NCBI RefSeq assembly: GCF_004769405.1
Contig: NZ_RQES01000012.1
Span: 124,001-188,000 of the forward strand
Length of the DNA stretch: 64,000 nt
Origin: Leptospira selangorensis
Lineage (GTDB): Bacteria > Spirochaetota > Leptospiria > Leptospirales > Leptospiraceae
Direction: 5' to 3'
In this document: positions 19,034-30,909 of the stretch, piece by piece
Layout: each line of letters starts with the position of its first letter
Numbering within the stretch: the stretch's first letter is position 1
Translations under genes and position numbers: made by a program
The notes under the pieces: generated by a model
The model's input: the letters and a program-made list of their open reading frames with translations, nothing else
Told to the model about the DNA's origin: nothing
Databases searched by the model: none

Positions 19034-21250
19034 TCAGGATTCTTCTATCAGTTCCAACATTCTTTCTTTCTCTCTGGTATCCGCAGGATAACATAGAGTT
19101 TGGTTTGCTGTGGAAGTCTGGAAGTCTTTGTTCTTTCTATCCAATTCTACAATTCTGTTTCGGATCTTACGGACTACGATCTGGGTCTCTTCTCTATCTT
19201 TTCCGTCAAGGACGACTACGTATTTTCCTTGGCCCACTCTATAACAGTAATCCGTTTCTCCCAAATTTTCCTGGATGGATGCTCTGAGTTCTTCACAGTA
19301 ATGAGCGAAAAATCCTGCACCCTTAATGCGAACCATTCTGGTTGCATTTTGGACCTTGAAAACGGTAAGACTAAAAGGAGTTCCTATTTTAGAAGACCTT
19401 GAGATCGCTTCGTCAATTCTTGATTCAACAGGACTGAATGGATCTCTGAATACGGCATCTCTTTCTTCTAACATTAATAAATTAGAAAGTACTGGAGAAG
19501 CGATCTCTGAAATTCCTACTGCAGTTTCTCGATCCGTATCTGTCCAAGGCCTTTCTGTTTCGTGAATGAATAACATCCCCACAAGCCAGTTCAGATTTAA
19601 GAACGGAAGAATATCGAAATCATGCATGAGTCCGATCTCATCGTTGGATAATTGAGATAATAGTTCCGGATTTTTTCTAAAATTCGCAATCCTGAATACG
19701 CCAGGAACATTGGCAACTATCCCAACTAAGTTGGAATCCAATCCTAATCTGAACTTTCCGGAGGTATCAGGTGTGAGTAAATTTGTTCCGAATACTTTGT
19801 ATTCTTTTCTGGTACTTCTATCCAAAAGTAAGAAACTCCAACGTCTTAGCCCGAGTTCTTTTTTTAATACTTCTACAAGATAGTCGTATGCCTCGTCCAT
19901 ATCTCGGACCCCGGCCAGGTCTCTTGCAGTTGCAAGTATCCTTTCGTTACTTTTGACAACCTGATTCAATCGATCATTTTCTTGGTGAAGAGCTTCCAGG
20001 TCCATGATCCTTCTCAATACGGATCCGGCCATTTCCCCTACGATCTTCAAGAACTCTAAGTCTTCGATCGTGTAGTCTTCACCCTCAATCGTTTTACTTA
20101 ATATTATAATTCCATAAAACTCATCATAACTGCGGATCGGGACGAGCATTTCTGCTTCTGTTTTTTCCAGGATTTCCTTTTCTTTTTTAGGAGGAGAATG
20201 TTTTAAGATCTCTTTCGCATATACTACGGAAGGAGTTTTTAATGCTGCCTGATAACTTTCATCCCCTACTTCTAAAACCCAATCAGGATCCGCTCCTATT
20301 CCTTGGGCCTCCACAACTCTGAGCACATCATATTCTCCATTTGTAGAAGAGAAAACTACGATAGATTCGGCCCCGATCTGTCCTTGGATGGAAAAACTTA
20401 AGTTTTCGAAAAAGTTCGTAAAATCTTTGGATGAGGAGATCTCTTTAGAAATTTCAAATGCGGATAAATAGTTCTCCAATTTTTTGCGAGAAGCAATCTG
20501 CAAATCGATAGGCATCGTAGAATAATCTGAATCGTCATCGAATAAGAACTGAGCATTTTCCGTATCGCTTTGCTCTTTGCTAAAAGGACGAGTTGCTTCT
20601 TGATTAGCCTGGTTCTCAGCATCCTTAACCCAATCATCGAATGGATCCTTAATAGCATCCGGTTTAGGCAGGCCCGAAGGGATTTTCTCTTCTTCCTTTA
20701 CTTCTTCCGCCTTGGATAATAATCCTTTGTTTGGAGTTTCCTCAGGAAGATCTCCGAAGTCTGCTCCCAGATCCGAATCTTCTAATCCTAATCCAAGATC
20801 AGGATCCATTTCAAAATCTGATTCTTCTTCCGAAACAGAACCGAAGTCAGCAGAAGAAAGATCAAAATCGCTGCTTGTATCTTCTCCAAAACTTTCCTCA
20901 CCGAAAGCGGAATCGGGAAAAGAAACTTCTGCATCCGAACCGTCCGCGCCAAAATCGATATCTCCGAAATCTGCGGAAGGTGAATCGAAACTAAAATCGT
21001 CTTCGGAGGAAGTGGAAGCAGTTGCAGGTTCGAAATTAGTAGGATCTTCGTAAGCGGAGGCCGCCTTCTCTTTTCTTCCGCCAAAATCCATAGCCTTTTC
21101 TAAAAGACCTTTGGCACGTACTGCCATGGATTTTTTTAGAAGAGAAGGTTTTTCCTCTCCGGAGACTGCCACCGAAGAGGAAGAGGTTTTGGCTCCGGAT
21201 TCTAAATTCCCGGAACGAATAAGACGAGTGACCTTGTCTAATAGACCCAT
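19034..21250 (-). CDS. GAF-GAF protein with degenerate GGDEF domain
   Basis: This is a protein of about 738 residues. Residues 1-240 are acidic, low-complexity and disordered, with a basic first segment (GLLDKVTRLIRSG). Two GAF-like sensor domains follow (about 255-410 and 430-590), joined by a helical linker. The C-terminal about 140 residues have the GGDEF-domain fold pattern (FSLTVFKVQNATRMVR and YRVGQGKYVVVLDG), but the GGDEF signature is replaced by GQGKY, so diguanylate cyclase activity is very unlikely. The ATG at 21250 lies 2 bases after the stop of the acidic repeat gene, and a TTG two codons earlier would overlap it. The pair probably acts together. Confidence 0.8.
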   Translation of the reverse strand: MGLLDKVTRLIRSGNLESGAKTSSSSVAVSGEEKPSLLKKSMAVRAKGLLEKAMDFGGRKEKAASAYEDPTNFEPATASTSSEDDFSFDSPSADFGDIDFGADGSDAEVSFPDSAFGEESFGEDTSSDFDLSSADFGSVSEEESDFEMDPDLGLGLEDSDLGADFGDLPEETPNKGLLSKAEEVKEEEKIPSGLPKPDAIKDPFDDWVKDAENQANQEATRPFSKEQSDTENAQFLFDDDSDYSTMPIDLQIASRKKLENYLSAFEISKEISSSKDFTNFFENLSFSIQGQIGAESIVVFSSTNGEYDVLRVVEAQGIGADPDWVLEVGDESYQAALKTPSVVYAKEILKHSPPKKEKEILEKTEAEMLVPIRSYDEFYGIIILSKTIEGEDYTIEDLEFLKIVGEMAGSVLRRIMDLEALHQENDRLNQVVKSNERILATARDLAGVRDMDEAYDYLVEVLKKELGLRRWSFLLLDRSTRKEYKVFGTNLLTPDTSGKFRLGLDSNLVGIVANVPGVFRIANFRKNPELLSQLSNDEIGLMHDFDILPFLNLNWLVGMLFIHETERPWTDTDRETAVGISEIASPVLSNLLMLEERDAVFRDPFSPVESRIDEAISRSSKIGTPFSLTVFKVQNATRMVRIKGAGFFAHYCEELRASIQENLGETDYCYRVGQGKYVVVLDGKDREETQIVVRKIRNRIVELDRKNKDFQTSTANQTLCYPADTREKERMLELIEES

Positions 21251-21252
21251 CG

Positions 21253-23937
21253 TCAAACGCCGATTTGTTTCATTAATTTCTTATAAAGTTCGAAATAATC
21301 TGAACGAGAGAAATCACGGATCATATCGTCAGGAAGATTTCCGAGTAGCTCATCTAAATAGAGAAGGATCCGTTTCATCTCGTCTTGAGTAGGAGTTGCC
21401 TCGCCCGTCTCAGCTTCTTCAGCAGAAGCTCCTGCTTGGCGAACCTCTTCCAAAGGAGAGAGTTCATTCTCGTCCGCATACTCGTCTAAGATAAAATTAA
21501 GTTCCGGTTCCGGAGCCAATTTTTCTATTGTTGGGATAATCTCCCCGCCCACATCATCTGCAAAGTCCAAACCTGAAATTTGGATATCATCTTCGAAGGA
21601 GCCTAACGCATTTAAGTCGTTTGCTTCAGGAGGAGAAGATAATAATTGGTCCAGGTCCTCTGAATCAACTTCTTGAGGAGTTTCATCGGAGAGTAAATTT
21701 CCTAATTCGTCATTGGATAATGTAATAGGTTCATCTGCTTCTTCTCCCAGATCCCAGTCGGAAGGTGCAGCTACCGCGTTCTCTGCTCCTGCGCCCAGAT
21801 CATTCAGATCCGCAACAGGTCCGTCCCAATCTATATCATAATCGGATGATACATCAGGAGTTCCAATATCGTCCAACTCGTTGATCGGAAGTGAGATTGG
21901 CTCTTCTGAATCTTCCATCAGATCGTCAGAAGCAGTCTCTAGTTCAGGCTCTTCTTCCAATAAATGCCCTAACTCATCTTCGGAAAGAGCGATAGGCTCA
22001 TCTGCTTCAGAGTCTAAGCTAAAGTCTCCGAATTCTACAGGAGCTACGTCTTCATGTTCTATAGGCGGAGCATCCGCAAATATATCCGCATCGGAAGCTT
22101 CTTCATCTCCCGAAGATAATAAATCTCCTAACTCGTCGTCGGAGAGTGCAATAGGTTCGTCTTCTTCCGAATCTAAAGAGGAAACTGCCTCTTCTTCACC
22201 GGAGAGTAAGTTTCCAAGTTCATCATCCGAAAGTGCAATCGGCTCGTTATCATCCAAATCGGAGGAAAGATCTAAAGAAGTTCCAGTATGTTCTTCTTCC
22301 TCTTCTGTTCCGGAAGATAATAAATTTCCAAGCTCGTCGTCTGAAAGTGCAATCGGTTCATCCGGATCAGAAGCCTCAGAGAAGAAATCTTCTTCTGGAG
22401 TTTCCACAGGAGAGAAATCCATCTGATCAGAATCTGAACTTCCTAATATATCTTCATCACTTGCAGAGGTGAAGTCTCCTAAAGATTCTTCGAAAACTTT
22501 TTCTTCCGACTTAGCATTGTCTTCGAAATCTCCTAGATCCAATCCGGTATCCAGAGGATTTTCTTCTTCGCTCAGTCCGAAATTATCAAAATCGGAAACA
22601 GGAAGAGAAATGGATTCGTCCTCTCCACCAAATTCGTCTTTAGTTTCTTCCGAATCGGAATCAAAATTAAAATCGCTTAGGTCTAGTTCAGAAGAAGGAT
22701 CAGTATCTTCTTCCATTCCAAACTCCGACTCTGCTGTAGGAGCTCCTACAGAATCCAGATCGTCTAGTTGGATACTCTCGATCTCATCCTCATCTCCGGA
22801 GGATAATAAATTCCCAAGCTCGTCGTCAGAGAGTGCAATCGGCTCGTTCGCTTCTTCTTCCATATCCAAATCGGAAGAAGTATGTTCTTCGGAAACGGAA
22901 CCAAGATCAAGGTCTCCAAAATCTCCCATCTCATCGAAAGAACTTTTGTTCTCTAAAGAAGTATCATCACCTTCTAAAAGATGATCCAATTCGTCCGTGG
23001 AAAGTGCGATGTCCTTTTCTTCTTCACCGTCGAAGTTAATGTCCTCGGTCAATTCGGAAGAAGGCATAGAAATATCGTCTCCACCCAAATCCCCGAATCC
23101 TTCTTCTTCCATGTTCGGACTGAAGTCTTCAGCCATAATATCGTCCAACTCATGCTCAGAGAGAGAAATTGGACCTTCATCATCGGAAACTATTTCGTCT
23201 TCGAAAGTTTTGGAACCGGAATCTTCCGGAGCAGAAACTTCTTCTTCGTCCATGGAGAAGTCTGCAAGGTTGGAGCCTATATCAATATTATGTAATTCAT
23301 CATCGGAAAGAGAGATCGGTGTCTCATCATCCAGGTCCGCATCGGAAAGTCCAACCACCTCGTCTTGGTCGGAAGAATCCCCTCCCCAATCAAATGGTTG
23401 GTCGTCTGAATGAAATGCGGAAGAAGGGACTTCTCCAGGTTGTGAGAAATCTCCCAAGTCCAAAGAGCCTAAATCTCCGAATGCTTCCTCATGATTTTCG
23501 GGTAAAGAAGAAGGGGATGATTCTTTCCAAGAAGGAGCAGAGGAAGAAGATGTAGTAGGAGAATTCAGGTCATCATCGATATCCAGAAGTCTGTCGATCT
23601 CAGCATCGATCATTGGATCTGTGAGTTCGAAATCAAAGTCTTCGTCCAAATGAACGGACTCATCAAGTTGACTTAGGTCTGAGCCAAAATCAGTTTCTTC
23701 AGGTTCGAAATTAGGAATATCATCCGGGTAATCGTCTCCGGATGAAGCGAGTAATTCCTCAAATCCTTCGCTGTCTGGAGAATCTCCCGGAACGGAATCG
23801 AAATTAAAATCGGAAGAATCTCCATCGTTAGCCAAGAGAGAATCTATTTCGTCCAAGCTCATTTCACTCGGATCAAAATCCTCTCCATTTCCGGCTGGAA
23901 ACCCCTCTCCCTCGTCTATCGTAAAATCGTCCGCCAT
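21253..23937 (-). CDS. Acidic repeat protein with FliM-N-like motifs (possible response-regulator scaffold)
   Basis: This 894-residue, extremely Asp/Glu/Ser-rich, probably disordered protein has no signal peptide. Eleven copies of the pattern [E/D]xPI[AS]LSxDELxxLL start at about residues 207, 256, 309, 366, 443, 528, 566, 595, 648, 680 and 737. The most regular is PIALSDDELGNLL. An N-terminal variant MSLDEIDSLL (26-35) and AEIDRLL (112-118) also occur. These resemble the FliM/FliY N-terminal peptide LSQxEIDxLL that binds CheY-P. The last about 45 residues form an ordered helical tail (MKRILLYLDELLGNLPDD, then YFELYKKLMKQIGV). I do not recognise a named family. A 16-bp palindrome encoding VGAPT interrupts it near residue 397. 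Confidence 0.75.
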   Translation of the reverse strand: MADDFTIDEGEGFPAGNGEDFDPSEMSLDEIDSLLANDGDSSDFNFDSVPGDSPDSEGFEELLASSGDDYPDDIPNFEPEETDFGSDLSQLDESVHLDEDFDFELTDPMIDAEIDRLLDIDDDLNSPTTSSSSAPSWKESSPSSLPENHEEAFGDLGSLDLGDFSQPGEVPSSAFHSDDQPFDWGGDSSDQDEVVGLSDADLDDETPISLSDDELHNIDIGSNLADFSMDEEEVSAPEDSGSKTFEDEIVSDDEGPISLSEHELDDIMAEDFSPNMEEEGFGDLGGDDISMPSSELTEDINFDGEEEKDIALSTDELDHLLEGDDTSLENKSSFDEMGDFGDLDLGSVSEEHTSSDLDMEEEANEPIALSDDELGNLLSSGDEDEIESIQLDDLDSVGAPTAESEFGMEEDTDPSSELDLSDFNFDSDSEETKDEFGGEDESISLPVSDFDNFGLSEEENPLDTGLDLGDFEDNAKSEEKVFEESLGDFTSASDEDILGSSDSDQMDFSPVETPEEDFFSEASDPDEPIALSDDELGNLLSSGTEEEEEHTGTSLDLSSDLDDNEPIALSDDELGNLLSGEEEAVSSLDSEEDEPIALSDDELGDLLSSGDEEASDADIFADAPPIEHEDVAPVEFGDFSLDSEADEPIALSEDELGHLLEEEPELETASDDLMEDSEEPISLPINELDDIGTPDVSSDYDIDWDGPVADLNDLGAGAENAVAAPSDWDLGEEADEPITLSNDELGNLLSDETPQEVDSEDLDQLLSSPPEANDLNALGSFEDDIQISGLDFADDVGGEIIPTIEKLAPEPELNFILDEYADENELSPLEEVRQAGASAEEAETGEATPTQDEMKRILLYLDELLGNLPDDMIRDFSRSDYFELYKKLMKQIGV
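22735..22750. repeat. Palindrome TGTAGGAGCTCCTACA inside coding sequence
   Basis: A perfect 16-bp palindrome within the acidic repeat gene, encoding VGAPT at about residues 397-401. An identical 16-mer occurs in flgD (60986-61001) in the same reading register. Related 16-mers bound the 149-bp intergenic repeats. Confidence 0.85.
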
Positions 23938-24130
23938 GCTTCCTACAGTATGCTAAAAATCCGTCTGTCTAATTCGGAGGATCTCCTAAGTTGTAGGAAA
24001 TACAATCCGAAAAAATTTCGAGACAGTCCTCTTATATTAGAAGACCTTTTCTCTTATAATGGGAAACTTCTTCGGGCTTAACCGATAGAAGTGTCCCTTA
24101 ATAATTTTCGGAATTTGGAACCCCTAAATA

Positions 24131-24148
24131 TTAGCGGGAAGCCGCTAA
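24131..24148 (-). terminator. Possible terminator hairpin at the atpC stop
   Basis: TTAGCGG and CCGCTAA form a seven-pair stem with a four-base loop that overlaps the atpC TAA itself. Only a weak T run follows on the minus strand (TATTTAGG). It is the only hairpin seen at the end of the atp operon. Confidence 0.35.
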
Positions 24149-24511
24149 AATTCGGGTTTTTGCTTTTAGGACGAGAGTATTTTTCTCGTTGGAGGCAGGA
24201 AGAGCTTCCGCTTCTTCTAGGGCTTTTTGGGCGGCAGCAAGGTCGATATCTTCTTTCAGGCTACCGTGGTCCGTCAAAATTGTAACTTTATTGTCTCTTA
24301 CTTCGAAAAATCCGCCTTCGATTGCGGCAATTTTCGTTTTATTTCCTTGTCGGACTTCCAACACTCCGATCCCAAGCAGGGAAACAAGAGAAGTATGGCC
24401 CGGATACACTCCGAAAAACCCTTCGTTTCCAGGCACGACGATGCTGTCCGCATCGCCGTGGAAGAGTAGTTTTTCTGGAGAGATTACCGATACGTCTAGC
24501 TTGGCTGCCAT
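24131..24511 (-). CDS. atpC: ATP synthase F1 subunit epsilon
   Basis: This 126-residue central-stalk subunit couples rotation and can inhibit ATP hydrolysis. The N-terminal beta-sandwich is visible in [24 protein letters not shown] and [21 protein letters not shown]. The C-terminal helical pair follows ([17 protein letters not shown]). Length is normal. It is the last gene of the atp operon, 3 bp after atpD. The order B-E-F-H-A-G-D-C is the standard bacterial F-type order. Confidence 0.95.
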   Translation of the reverse strand: MAAKLDVSVISPEKLLFHGDADSIVVPGNEGFFGVYPGHTSLVSLLGIGVLEVRQGNKTKIAAIEGGFFEVRDNKVTILTDHGSLKEDIDLAAAQKALEEAEALPASNEKNTLVLKAKTRILAASR

Positions 24512-24514
24512 CGA

Positions 24515-25939
<1,425 letters not shown>

Positions 25940-26800
25940 CTAGTTTAGCGAGTCCGCACCCGCTACGATCTCCGAGATCTCCTGAGTGATCTTCGCCTGA
26001 CGAATACGGTTGTAACCGCGGGTCAGAAGTTTGATCATCTCGGAGGCCGCGTCCGTTGCGGATTTCATGGCCACGCGCTTTGCGATCTGCTCGGAACAAT
26101 TCGCTTCCAAGATCGCCTTTAAAAATGCAGTTTTTACCACTAAGGGAAGAAGAGATTCCAGAATATCAGCCGGGCTTGGCTCATATAGAACGTTGGAACC
26201 TACATTAGCTTCTCCTTGTGCTTCAAACGGAAGAACCTTAGTAATATCAGGCTCTTGGTTTGCAGAAGAATGATAAACAGTAGAAATAATTTCCACCGAA
26301 TCCACTTCTTCATTTGCAAATAGACCCAAGAAGAAGTCCGCAAACTCTTCCGCTTCCTTGTAACCGGACTTATCGTCGATATGAGTATAGGTTTTTTCTA
26401 TTTTCTCTTTTGCGAATTGGAAATAGGAAATTCCTTTTTTACCTACGACAAAAAGTCGAACGTTTACACCCTGATCTTTCAATTCTTGGATGCGAGTTCT
26501 TGCTAAACGGATTGTTTTGGAGTTATATCCTCCACAAAGACCTCTGTTAGCAGTGATCACAAGAAGAGCTGCAGAGCGAACCGTATTCGGTTTTCTTAAA
26601 TAAGGACTTTTTACTACGGAAGCAAGGGATGCGAGCGCTCCCACCAATTCCTTAATTTTATTAGAGAATGGATGAGACGCGTTCACCCGATCACTCAACT
26701 TTTTGGATTTAGCCGTAGCGACCATTTCCATAGTTCGAGTGATCTTCCGAGTGTTCTTAACGGAGCTGATCCGTTTCTTTATTTCCCGAGGTGTAGCCAA
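25940..26800 (-). CDS. atpG: ATP synthase F1 subunit gamma
   Basis: This 286-residue central-shaft subunit has the N-terminal helix [20 protein letters not shown] with MEMVA following, the middle [13 protein letters not shown] segment, and the C-terminal helix [20 protein letters not shown]. It rotates inside the alpha3-beta3 ring. The start is TTG at 26800, giving the family-typical [10 protein letters not shown] beginning. It lies 13 bp after atpA and 21 bp before atpD. Length matches the family. Confidence 0.97.
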   Translation of the reverse strand: MATPREIKKRISSVKNTRKITRTMEMVATAKSKKLSDRVNASHPFSNKIKELVGALASLASVVKSPYLRKPNTVRSAALLVITANRGLCGGYNSKTIRLARTRIQELKDQGVNVRLFVVGKKGISYFQFAKEKIEKTYTHIDDKSGYKEAEEFADFFLGLFANEEVDSVEIISTVYHSSANQEPDITKVLPFEAQGEANVGSNVLYEPSPADILESLLPLVVKTAFLKAILEANCSEQIAKRVAMKSATDAASEMIKLLTRGYNRIRQAKITQEISEIVAGADSLN

Positions 26801-26813
26801 GATTTTTCTCCGC

Positions 26814-28328
26814 TTACTTCAGGTTCCTAACAAAGTCAGCTGCGATAGAGGCGATAACCTCTCCCAGTTTTCCTTCGTCCGAAATTTTCTTTTCGGTGCG
26901 AATAGCGTTCAATACTTCAGGTTGTTGTGTGCGAAGAACGTTTAATAAATGTGCTCCGAACTCTCTAACTTTAGGAACTGGAACCTTGTCCATATGTCCT
27001 CTAGTTACCGCAAAAATTTCGACCACTTGTTCTTCTACAGGATAAGGGCTGGAAACAGGTTGTTTCAACATCTCAACGATGCGATATCCTCTGTCCAACT
27101 GAGCCTGAGTGATTGGATCTAAGTCCGTTCCAAGCTGAGCGAATGCTTCCAACTCTCTGAACTGCGCTAATTCCAGTTTCATTTTTCCAGCGACTTGTTT
27201 CATCGCTTTGATCTGAGCTGCGGAACCAACACGAGATACGGAGATACCCACATCCACTGCAGGACGAACCCCTGATGCGAATAAGTTGGATTGCAGATAG
27301 ATCTGACCGTCAGTGATCGAAATCACGTTAGTCGGAATATAAGCGGAAACCTCACCTTCTTGAGTTTCGATGATAGGAAGCGCGGTTAAGGAACCTGCTC
27401 CGTATTTTTCATCTAATTTAGCCGCTCTCTCTAATAAGCGAGAGTGAAGATAGAAAACGTCTCCAGGATAAGCTTCGCGGCCCGGAGGTCTACGAAGAAG
27501 AAGACACATTTGGCGATAAGCAACCGCTTGTTTTGATAAGTCATCATAAACAACTAAGGTAGCTTTTTTCTCGTTATACATGAAGTATTCCGCGAAGGAA
27601 CATCCAGAATAAGGAGCGATATATTGCAGAGGAGCAGGATCAGCAGCAGTTGCGGAAACCACGATTGTGTAATCGAGAGCTCCAACCGCTTTCAGTTTTT
27701 CCACGATAGTCGCTACAGTGGAAGCCTTTTGTCCGATCGCTACGTAAACGCAGATAACTCCGGAACCTTTTTGGTTGATGATCGTATCCAGAGCGATGGA
27801 AGTTTTACCAGTTCCACGGTCTCCGATGATCAACTCCCTTTGTCCACGGCCTATCGGGATCATTGCATCGATACTTTTGATACCAGTTTGAAGAGGCTCT
27901 TCAACAGGTTGTCTTTTGGAAATACCAGGAGCAGGACTTTCTACCGCACGAGTATGTTTGGTATTGATTGGCCCTTTTCCATCCAGAGGCTCACCGAGTG
28001 GATTCACCACACGTCCGAGCATTTCCGGTCCTACCGGAACTTCTAAGATCTTTCCAATTCTTTTAACTGAGAATCCTTCACGGATATTTTTGTAATCTCC
28101 GTAAATGATCACACCCACGGAATTGTCTTCCAAGTTGAAGGCCTGACCGCGAACTCCGTTTTGGAATTCTACAAGTTCTCCAGCCATCACGTTTCTGAGA
28201 CCGAAAACTCGAGCGATACCGTCCCCTACTTCCAGAACAGTTCCGACTTCTTCGACACCCAGATCTTTTTTATAATTTAAAATTTCCTGTTTGAGGACCG
28301 ACGTAATTTCGTCTGTTTTAATTTTCAT
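26814..28328 (-). CDS. atpA: ATP synthase F1 subunit alpha
   Basis: This 504-residue non-catalytic nucleotide-binding subunit has the P-loop GDRGTGKT, the [13 protein letters not shown] segment, the alpha-subunit signature [14 protein letters not shown] and the catalytic-arginine region. Length is standard. Its ATG overlaps the end of atpH by 11 bases, so translation is likely coupled. With AtpD it forms the F1 hexamer on the cytoplasmic face of the inner membrane. The C-terminal domain ends in [13 protein letters not shown]. Confidence 0.98.
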   Translation of the reverse strand: MKIKTDEITSVLKQEILNYKKDLGVEEVGTVLEVGDGIARVFGLRNVMAGELVEFQNGVRGQAFNLEDNSVGVIIYGDYKNIREGFSVKRIGKILEVPVGPEMLGRVVNPLGEPLDGKGPINTKHTRAVESPAPGISKRQPVEEPLQTGIKSIDAMIPIGRGQRELIIGDRGTGKTSIALDTIINQKGSGVICVYVAIGQKASTVATIVEKLKAVGALDYTIVVSATAADPAPLQYIAPYSGCSFAEYFMYNEKKATLVVYDDLSKQAVAYRQMCLLLRRPPGREAYPGDVFYLHSRLLERAAKLDEKYGAGSLTALPIIETQEGEVSAYIPTNVISITDGQIYLQSNLFASGVRPAVDVGISVSRVGSAAQIKAMKQVAGKMKLELAQFRELEAFAQLGTDLDPITQAQLDRGYRIVEMLKQPVSSPYPVEEQVVEIFAVTRGHMDKVPVPKVREFGAHLLNVLRTQQPEVLNAIRTEKKISDEGKLGEVIASIAADFVRNLK

Positions 28329-28878
28329 ACACCACTCCGACCGGTAATTTGCTGTCCAGCAAGGTTTGCCTTACTTTCTTAAGTTGGCTTTTCATGGAAG
28401 AGTCGATCGCCAAGTCTTGGAATCTGACCACGAAACCTCCGAGAAGGCTCGGATCTTCACTTGCTTCCAAGATGAACTCCGATTTGAATCTTTCTTTTAA
28501 TACTTCCCTTAATTTAGAGAGAGAAGCCTCATCCATAGCGGGATAACTTTTGACTTTCGCGCGAACTCTTCCTGCTTTACGATCCAGTTCTTCTTTTAAA
28601 GCTTCGTGAATTTCGGAAAGAAATGAGAATCTTCCCCTACGAAGAAGCACCTGTAAAAAATTCAGAGTGATTTCCGAAATTTTCCCCTGGAAGGTCTTTA
28701 ATAGAACAGCTTCCTTATCTTCCCTTTTAACGGAAGGGGTATCGAAAAAATCGCGGAACTGCGGTTCTATACGGAAAATACTTACGATAGAATCCAATTC
28801 CTGTTCGGCTTCTTCCGGAGAAGAACTAGCGTCCGCAAAAGCGGCCGCGTATGTTTTTGGGATCGCAGAATAACTCAT
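28318..28878 (-). CDS. atpH: ATP synthase F1 subunit delta
   Basis: This 186-residue peripheral-stalk subunit joins the b dimer to the top of F1. The family pattern is seen in [13 protein letters not shown] at the N-terminus, [17 protein letters not shown] in the middle, and the C-terminal [19 protein letters not shown], which matches the OSCP/delta signature. The gene sits between atpF (1-base gap) and atpA (11-base overlap). Length is typical. Confidence 0.94.
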   Translation of the reverse strand: MSYSAIPKTYAAAFADASSSPEEAEQELDSIVSIFRIEPQFRDFFDTPSVKREDKEAVLLKTFQGKISEITLNFLQVLLRRGRFSFLSEIHEALKEELDRKAGRVRAKVKSYPAMDEASLSKLREVLKERFKSEFILEASEDPSLLGGFVVRFQDLAIDSSMKSQLKKVRQTLLDSKLPVGVVYEN

Positions 28879-28879
28879 G

Positions 28880-29407
28880 TTACGCGCTCAGTTTCTTGAT
28901 CTTGCCTAACTCGTTCTCGATAAAGGACTTATAATCGTCAGCTTTTAACTGTTTCTCCAGAACCAGAGCCGCGACTTGAACGGTCATGTCCACGATCTGC
29001 CCTTGGAGTTCTGCCAATGCTTTGGATTTTGCGAGTTCGATATCTTTCAGTGCAGTATCTTTAAGAGCCTTCACTTCTTTCGAAGCATCATCCAACATTT
29101 TGTTTTTCAGGTTAGTAGCGTCCGATTTGGCTTCCGCTACGATTCCGTTAGCTTGGTCCTTTGCTTGAGCGATTCTTGTTTCATAATCTTTCAGCAGAGA
29201 TTCCGCTTCGGAACGTACGTCAGCAGCCTTACGAATATCGTTTTGGATGGTCTCAGCTCTTTCATCCAGAGCTTTGAGGATCACATCCCAAGCGAAAACT
29301 TTAAGGATAATGACGACTATTGTGAAGGTAATCAGGGTCCAAATGATCAGACCCGGATTAACGTCTAATAGTGCGCCTAATCCCCTGTCAGCTGCCAAGA
29401 GAAACAA
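28880..29407 (-). CDS. atpF: ATP synthase F0 subunit b
   Basis: This 175-residue protein has one N-terminal membrane helix (GLIIWTLITFTIVVIILKVF) and a long charged coiled coil (ALDERAETIQNDIRKAADVR onward) that forms the peripheral stalk with AtpH. The start appears to be TTG two bases after the atpE stop, with GAAGG nine bases upstream. A second TTG three codons later is also possible. Only one b-type subunit is encoded, so a homodimeric stalk is expected. Confidence 0.94.
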   Translation of the reverse strand: MFLLAADRGLGALLDVNPGLIIWTLITFTIVVIILKVFAWDVILKALDERAETIQNDIRKAADVRSEAESLLKDYETRIAQAKDQANGIVAEAKSDATNLKNKMLDDASKEVKALKDTALKDIELAKSKALAELQGQIVDMTVQVAALVLEKQLKADDYKSFIENELGKIKKLSA

Positions 29408-29409
29408 GA

Positions 29410-29697
29410 TTATTTACCTTCAGCCGGTGCAGAAACTTCAGTTTTAGCAGAAGCTTTGCTAACTGCTGTATTTAGAGTTCCACCTGCAAGGAACGCAATA
29501 ACGATTGCGAACAGAGCCGCACCTTCGATAAGGGCTGCAGAGATGATCATTGCAGTTTGGATTTTTCCAGCTGCATCAGGTTGACGGCTGATTCCTTCAG
29601 CAGCAGAGCCACCGATTCTTCCGATTCCGAGTCCTGCGCCTAAAATAGCGAGTCCAGCTGCGATTCCTACTCCAATGTATCCTAGTCCGAATTCCAT
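29410..29697 (-). CDS. atpE: ATP synthase F0 subunit c (rotor ring)
   Basis: This 95-residue protein is two hydrophobic helices around the polar loop SRQPDAAGKI. The first helix is glycine-rich (GLGIGRIGGSAAEG). The second carries the ion-binding glutamate in ISAALIEGAALFAIVIAFL. The residue pattern around this Glu lacks the Ser/Thr neighbours expected of a sodium-binding ring, so proton coupling is inferred. A hydrophilic tail (KASAKTEVSAPAEGK) extends past the second helix and is longer than in many AtpE proteins. It lies 43 bp downstream of atpB. Confidence 0.96.
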   Translation of the reverse strand: MEFGLGYIGVGIAAGLAILGAGLGIGRIGGSAAEGISRQPDAAGKIQTAMIISAALIEGAALFAIVIAFLAGGTLNTAVSKASAKTEVSAPAEGK

Positions 29698-29740
29698 TTT
29701 ATTACTTTCTCCTATTTGAAATCAAAACGCTTATATAAAA

Positions 29741-30796
<1,056 letters not shown>

Positions 30797-30909
30797 ACTT
30801 GTAAAGGATCCTCTCGTAAACGACAGGAAAGAAGAGTTTTGGGAGCACCACCCAGGGTTCTATTTCCCGCAAAGTACCTTTAAACCGCTCTTTGAAGCGT
30901 TTTAAGGGG

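Noticed and set aside
21881..23555. Long serine-rich open frames on the plus strand
   Set aside because: They are antisense to the acidic repeat gene. Asp/Glu/Ser codons read backwards give Ser/Arg-rich frames, with no ribosome sites or domains.
21253..23937. CRISPR-like regular DNA repeats
   Set aside because: The repeats are codon-level, vary in spacing and third positions, and make sense only as a protein motif.
30797..30909. Terminator between the AtpI-like gene and atpB
   Set aside because: The only pairing (around AAACCGCT/AGCGTTT) is bulged with no T run, and a stop there would cut off the ATP synthase genes.
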